From assembly GCF_002288925.2 (NCBI RefSeq), contig NW_022098072.1:19268326-19332325 (forward strand): a stretch of 64,000 nucleotides of DNA, given 5' to 3'. Position numbers and translations under genes: made by a program. Positions 60,679-64,000 of the stretch are shown in pieces (position 1 is the first letter of the stretch; each line of letters starts with the position of its first letter). The notes beneath the pieces were generated by a model. That model had not been told where the DNA came from. It saw only the letters and a program-made list of their open reading frames with translations, and did not search any database. Source of the stretch: Delphinapterus leucas. Taxonomy: Eukaryota > Chordata > Mammalia > Artiodactyla > Monodontidae.

Positions 60679-60975
60679 AAAAAAGTCCATAAACAATAAA
60701 TGCTGGAGAGGGTGCAGAGAAAAGGGAACCCACCTACACTGTTGGTGTGGGAATGTAAGTTGGTGCAGCCACTATGGAAAACGGTATGGAGCTTCCTCAA
60801 AAAACTAATAATAGAGTTGCCATATGATCCAGAAATCCCACTCCTGGGCATATATCCAGAGAAAACTCTATTTGAAAAGATGCATGCACCCCAATGTTTA
60901 TTGCAGCACTATTTACAATAGCCAAGACATGGAAACAACCCAAGTGCCCATCGACAGATGAATGGATAAAGAAGT

Positions 60976-60977
60976 GG

Positions 60978-61010
<33 letters not shown>
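60976..61010. repeat. (TA)n(CA)n microsatellite
   Basis: TA repeat passing into CA repeat inside the L1. Confidence 0.9.
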
Positions 61011-61011
<1 letters not shown>

Positions 61012-61334
61012 ATGGAATAAGATTCAGCCATAAAAAAAGAATGAAATATTGCCATTTGCAGCAACATGGATGGACACAGAGATTATCATCATACTAAGTG
61101 AAGTAAGAGAAGACATATGATATCACTTGTATGTGGAATCTAAAAAATAATACAAATGAAATTATTTACAAAACAGAAACAGACTCACAGACATAGAAAA
61201 CAAATTTATGGTTACCAAAGGAGAGGAGGGGCAAATTCAGAGTATGGGATTAACAGATACAATTTACCATACATAAAATAGATAAACAACAAGGATTTAC
61301 TGCATAGCACAGGGAAATACATTCAATATCTTGA

Positions 61335-61336
61335 AT

Positions 61337-61368
<32 letters not shown>

Positions 61369-61372
61369 TTGG
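61335..61372. repeat. (TA)n microsatellite
   Basis: Imperfect TA array inside the L1 3' end. Confidence 0.85.
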
Positions 61373-61544
61373 ATCACTTTGCTGTACAACTGAAACTAAC
61401 ACAATATTGTAAATCAACTATACTTCAATTAAAAAAATACTAAAAAAATGTCTGGCTTTCCCAGGAAAGTCTGAAAATGCTTCTAGTGTATGTTTGCAGT
61501 TTTTTAAGGATGAACAATTTAAAGTTATGACTATTTTTGTAAAG

Positions 61545-61774
61545 CAGGGGTCCCCAACCCCTGGGCCGCAGACTGGTACCAGTCTGCAGCCTGTTAGGAA
61601 CCGGGCCGCACAGTAGGAGGTGAGTGGCGGGCGAACAAGCGAAACTTCATCTGCCGCTCCCCGTTGCTCCCCATAGCTCGCACTGCCACATGAACCCAAC
61701 ACCCACCCCCCTGGCCGTGGAAAATTTGTCTTCCATGAAACCAGTCCCTGGTGCCAAAAAGTGGGGGACTGCTG
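61545..61774 (+). mobile_element. hAT-type nonautonomous DNA transposon
   Basis: 'CAGGGGTCCCCAACC' at the left and 'GGGGGACTGCTG' at the right are imperfect inverted ends. 8-bp flanks TTGTAAAG and CCGTAGAG match at 5 of 8. Body 'cctgttaggaaccgggccgc' is a well-known mammalian fossil. Confidence 0.8.
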
Positions 61775-61782
61775 CCGTAGAG

Positions 61783-62195
61783 GGCTATCCAATCCTTTTA
61801 CCAGTAATGGTTAATCCCTTCAAAGAAATAGCTCTCCCCTGGGCAGTGTGACGCTAATTGCATTTCTCTGCCAAATAGCATTTACCATGTTCCATGGAAA
61901 ATTATATAGACGGCTAGGCAATAGTTTCATTATTTTTTTAGCATTTTGGGGAGAAAAGTAGACATTTGGGGGAAAATTCTTAGGTCATGGTTTATTTGGT
62001 CAATAATGATTGAGGGAATAGAAACTACCATTTTTCAAGAAACTAAAAACAAAACAGATTTCCTTTGGAGAGGTGGTGTATGTTCTATGAACTTTCTTAA
62101 AGGGTGTGCAATGTATACGAGGCAAGTAAAGAGACACTCTACGGAAGTCCTGCCTTATCTTGGTCGTATGTATTTTGGCTTTCAAAAAGTTACTG
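61783..62195. other. Intergenic, no feature recognised
   Basis: No gene or clear repeat seen. Confidence 0.4.
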
Positions 62196-62199
62196 TCAG

Positions 62200-62400
62200 A
62201 ATTAGATAGATAACCAACAAGGACCTACTGTATAGCACAGGGAACTCTACTGAATATTCTGGGATAACTTAGAAAAGAATCTAAAAAGGAGTGAATATAT
62301 GTATATGTATAACAAGCACTTTGCTGTACACCTGAAACTAACACAACATTGTAAATCAACTATACTCCAATAAAATAAAAATTAAAAAAATAAAAAGTTA
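62200..62400 (+). mobile_element. L1 3' end fragment
   Basis: 'aaccaacaaggacctactgt' to 'caactatactccaataaaat' then A-rich. Confidence 0.85.
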
Positions 62401-64000
62401 CTGCCAGGGTTATCAGTCGGCTTACTGACCATCTTGAGAAATTAGAAACTCCATCGAGCAGACTCCATAGAGCAGAATGTGAGCATCTCCCAAATGGCTT
62501 CCGAGTCATATGGGTGGCTTAAGATGAGCCATGGTAGCAGGATTTTCACCTTGGAAATCAGCAAGCTCCGTGAAACAGAATGGATTTTTCCCTTGGAGAG
62601 CCAGTTGTCACACATTTACCAGCACACCCCTGGGTGGAATGGGGAGGTGCACCCACAAGAGTTTCCACTGGGAGATGCCGGGGCACCAGCACCCACCCTC
62701 CAAGTTCTTCTTTCAAGTTGTCTTTTCTCTTTTCTTGTTCTCACATCGTTCCACATGTCCTCCTCCCTTACTTTAGCTAATCATTCTAATGTGCTTAGTG
62801 TGTATCTTTTTGTGGGTACGCAGTCTTATAAGATGTCTTGTTGTTCTGTGCACATATTATAAATATATTTATATATTATAATTATATTATAAATAAAATA
62901 AAATATATTTTAAATTTCATAAATGACATTACTATATATTTCATTCTGTATCTTACTTTCTTCGCTAAGCCCATCCACGGCACTCTAGGCACATCGAATC
63001 CATTGCTTCTCACTGCTGCATAATAAATACTGAAGTACATCCACCACAGTTTGCCCACCCACTCTCCCAGTGACATTCTCCCACCCAACTCCCCTCACCA
63101 CAAAAAACACAGTGCTGCTTTCTCTCCAGGATGGCTGCACCAGGCTGCCCTCCCACCAGCAATACGCAAAGTACCTATAGACTCATAGCCTCACCCAGCC
63201 CCTGGCATGACCCAGCTTTCTAATTTTTGCCAGTCTAATTATGAGTATAAAGAGATACAGTTAGTTTGACATACACTCTTCGTAAGTTCTCTCCACAGCC
63301 TGTGCTTCTGCCTTTTGGTAGCTGCTACAACCAGTCTGTGCTTGGCATTTCTCTGAGGGCTCTGAAATTGGACACAGCTTTCTGAGACGGCCACTCTCCT
63401 GTCCTCTCAAAGACACGCTTGATGGCCCTTTCTTGTTTTAAGATTTTTTTGTTCGTTATTAGTTAACAGACCAGGTATATCAAAAGATGGATGGTGAAAG
63501 TCAACAATTTTGCAAGATCCTGAGGACATGGGTCACTCACAATGCACTTCTTGATTCCCTTGTGGAGATGTCAACTGTATCCAATGGACCTTCGATCCTG
63601 GGAATTTATGCTTAAAGTTGGAGGAACCTTCCCCAGGCCAGACAAGTGAAGGCCCAAAGACTGACTGCAGTCAGAGTAGAACAGGAAGTATCTAAAATGG
63701 GCAATTTCTGTTTAGAAGTCTGGACTGGTAAAGCCCATTTCTGGAGTCCCACTCAGAGGGGTTGCTTATATTAGATACTTCCCCACAGAATGTGTAGGGA
63801 ATTTTCTTTAGGATTGTAGGGGAAATCCCTTAACTCTTGATTCTGAGACAGATAAATCTATGGTGAGGCTACAATAATAGCAGCCAATTCTTTGGACTCA
63901 AGCAATCAGTATTAATTACCTGAAGACAAGGCAGCCATCACCATATTCTGAAGGATATGCCTTGTCATGCCTGGCACTGTGCCTGCACTGCGATATCAGC
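62401..64000. other. Intergenic to the end of the window, no gene recognised
   Basis: 62,940-63,250 has diverged reverse L1-like traces. Nothing in the last 700 bases is recognised. Confidence 0.4.

Larger units (their letters stand above)
57660..61440 (+). mobile_element. L1 ORF2-to-3' end, split by six SINEs
   Basis: Fragments at 57,660-57,953, 58,477-59,172, 60,045-60,384 and 60,679-61,440 run in order through ORF2 to the 3'UTR ('tgcagatgacatgatactct', 'tgggaatgtaagttggtgca'). Stops interrupt all frames. Confidence 0.85.

Noticed and set aside
61783..64000. A BEND3 exon expected by synteny downstream of MTRES1
   Set aside because: No coding similarity could be seen. The gene would lie beyond the window.

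Overview
The window is mammalian nuclear DNA, almost certainly from a cetacean (dolphin, porpoise or whale). The evidence is roughly 30 tRNA-derived SINEs with the cetartiodactyl head 'cttccctggtggcgcagtgg'. Among them are many near-identical CHR-1-type copies of about 200 bp, the abundant cetacean family. Intron-containing genes, CpG islands, L1/L2/MIR/MaLR/ERV repeats and DNA-transposon fossils fit a placental mammal. No prokaryotic genes, CRISPR array or operon is present.

Two real protein-coding genes are visible, arranged head to head. CD24 is on the minus strand: coding exon 1 at 6904-6836, coding exon 2 at 4064-3897, a 3'UTR of about 1.5 kb down to about 2390, and a TATA box at 7020-7012 inside a CpG island of about 2.4 kb. 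MTRES1 (C6orf203) is on the plus strand: CpG-island promoter near 45.74-46.42 kb and coding exons at 48687-49156, 50777-50849 and 54853-55032. Both reading frames close exactly across consensus splice sites, giving 78 and 240 residues. The order CD24 (-) then MTRES1 (+) matches human 6q21, so these are the native loci and not retrocopies. CD24 encodes a tiny GPI-anchored sialoglycoprotein of the cell surface. MTRES1 encodes a mitochondrial S4-like RNA-binding protein. They are neighbours, not functional partners.

Layout: 0.2-0.44 kb SINE; 0.6-1.85 kb decayed ERV-L-like pol remnant; 2.39-7.0 kb CD24; 5.6-7.95 kb CpG island. From 8 to 45.7 kb there is a gene desert packed with SINEs, L1 fragments and a run of solo LTRs, five of them with 4-bp target duplications (23.9, 25.3, 32.9, 35.8 and 37.1 kb). 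A 100-N assembly gap lies at 43,936-44,035. MTRES1 occupies 45.7-55.4 kb. From 55.7 to 64 kb the sequence is SINE- and L1-rich, with MER20 and another hAT-type fossil.

No novel system was found. The most interesting items are a decayed tandem copy of MTRES1 exon 4 with its splice acceptor still intact, a SINE whose target duplication appears to include the MTRES1 exon 3 splice donor, a lineage-altered CD24 mature peptide with an extra N-glycosylation sequon at its predicted N-terminus, and the cluster of solo LTRs (one with an unrelated 3' half) between the two promoters.
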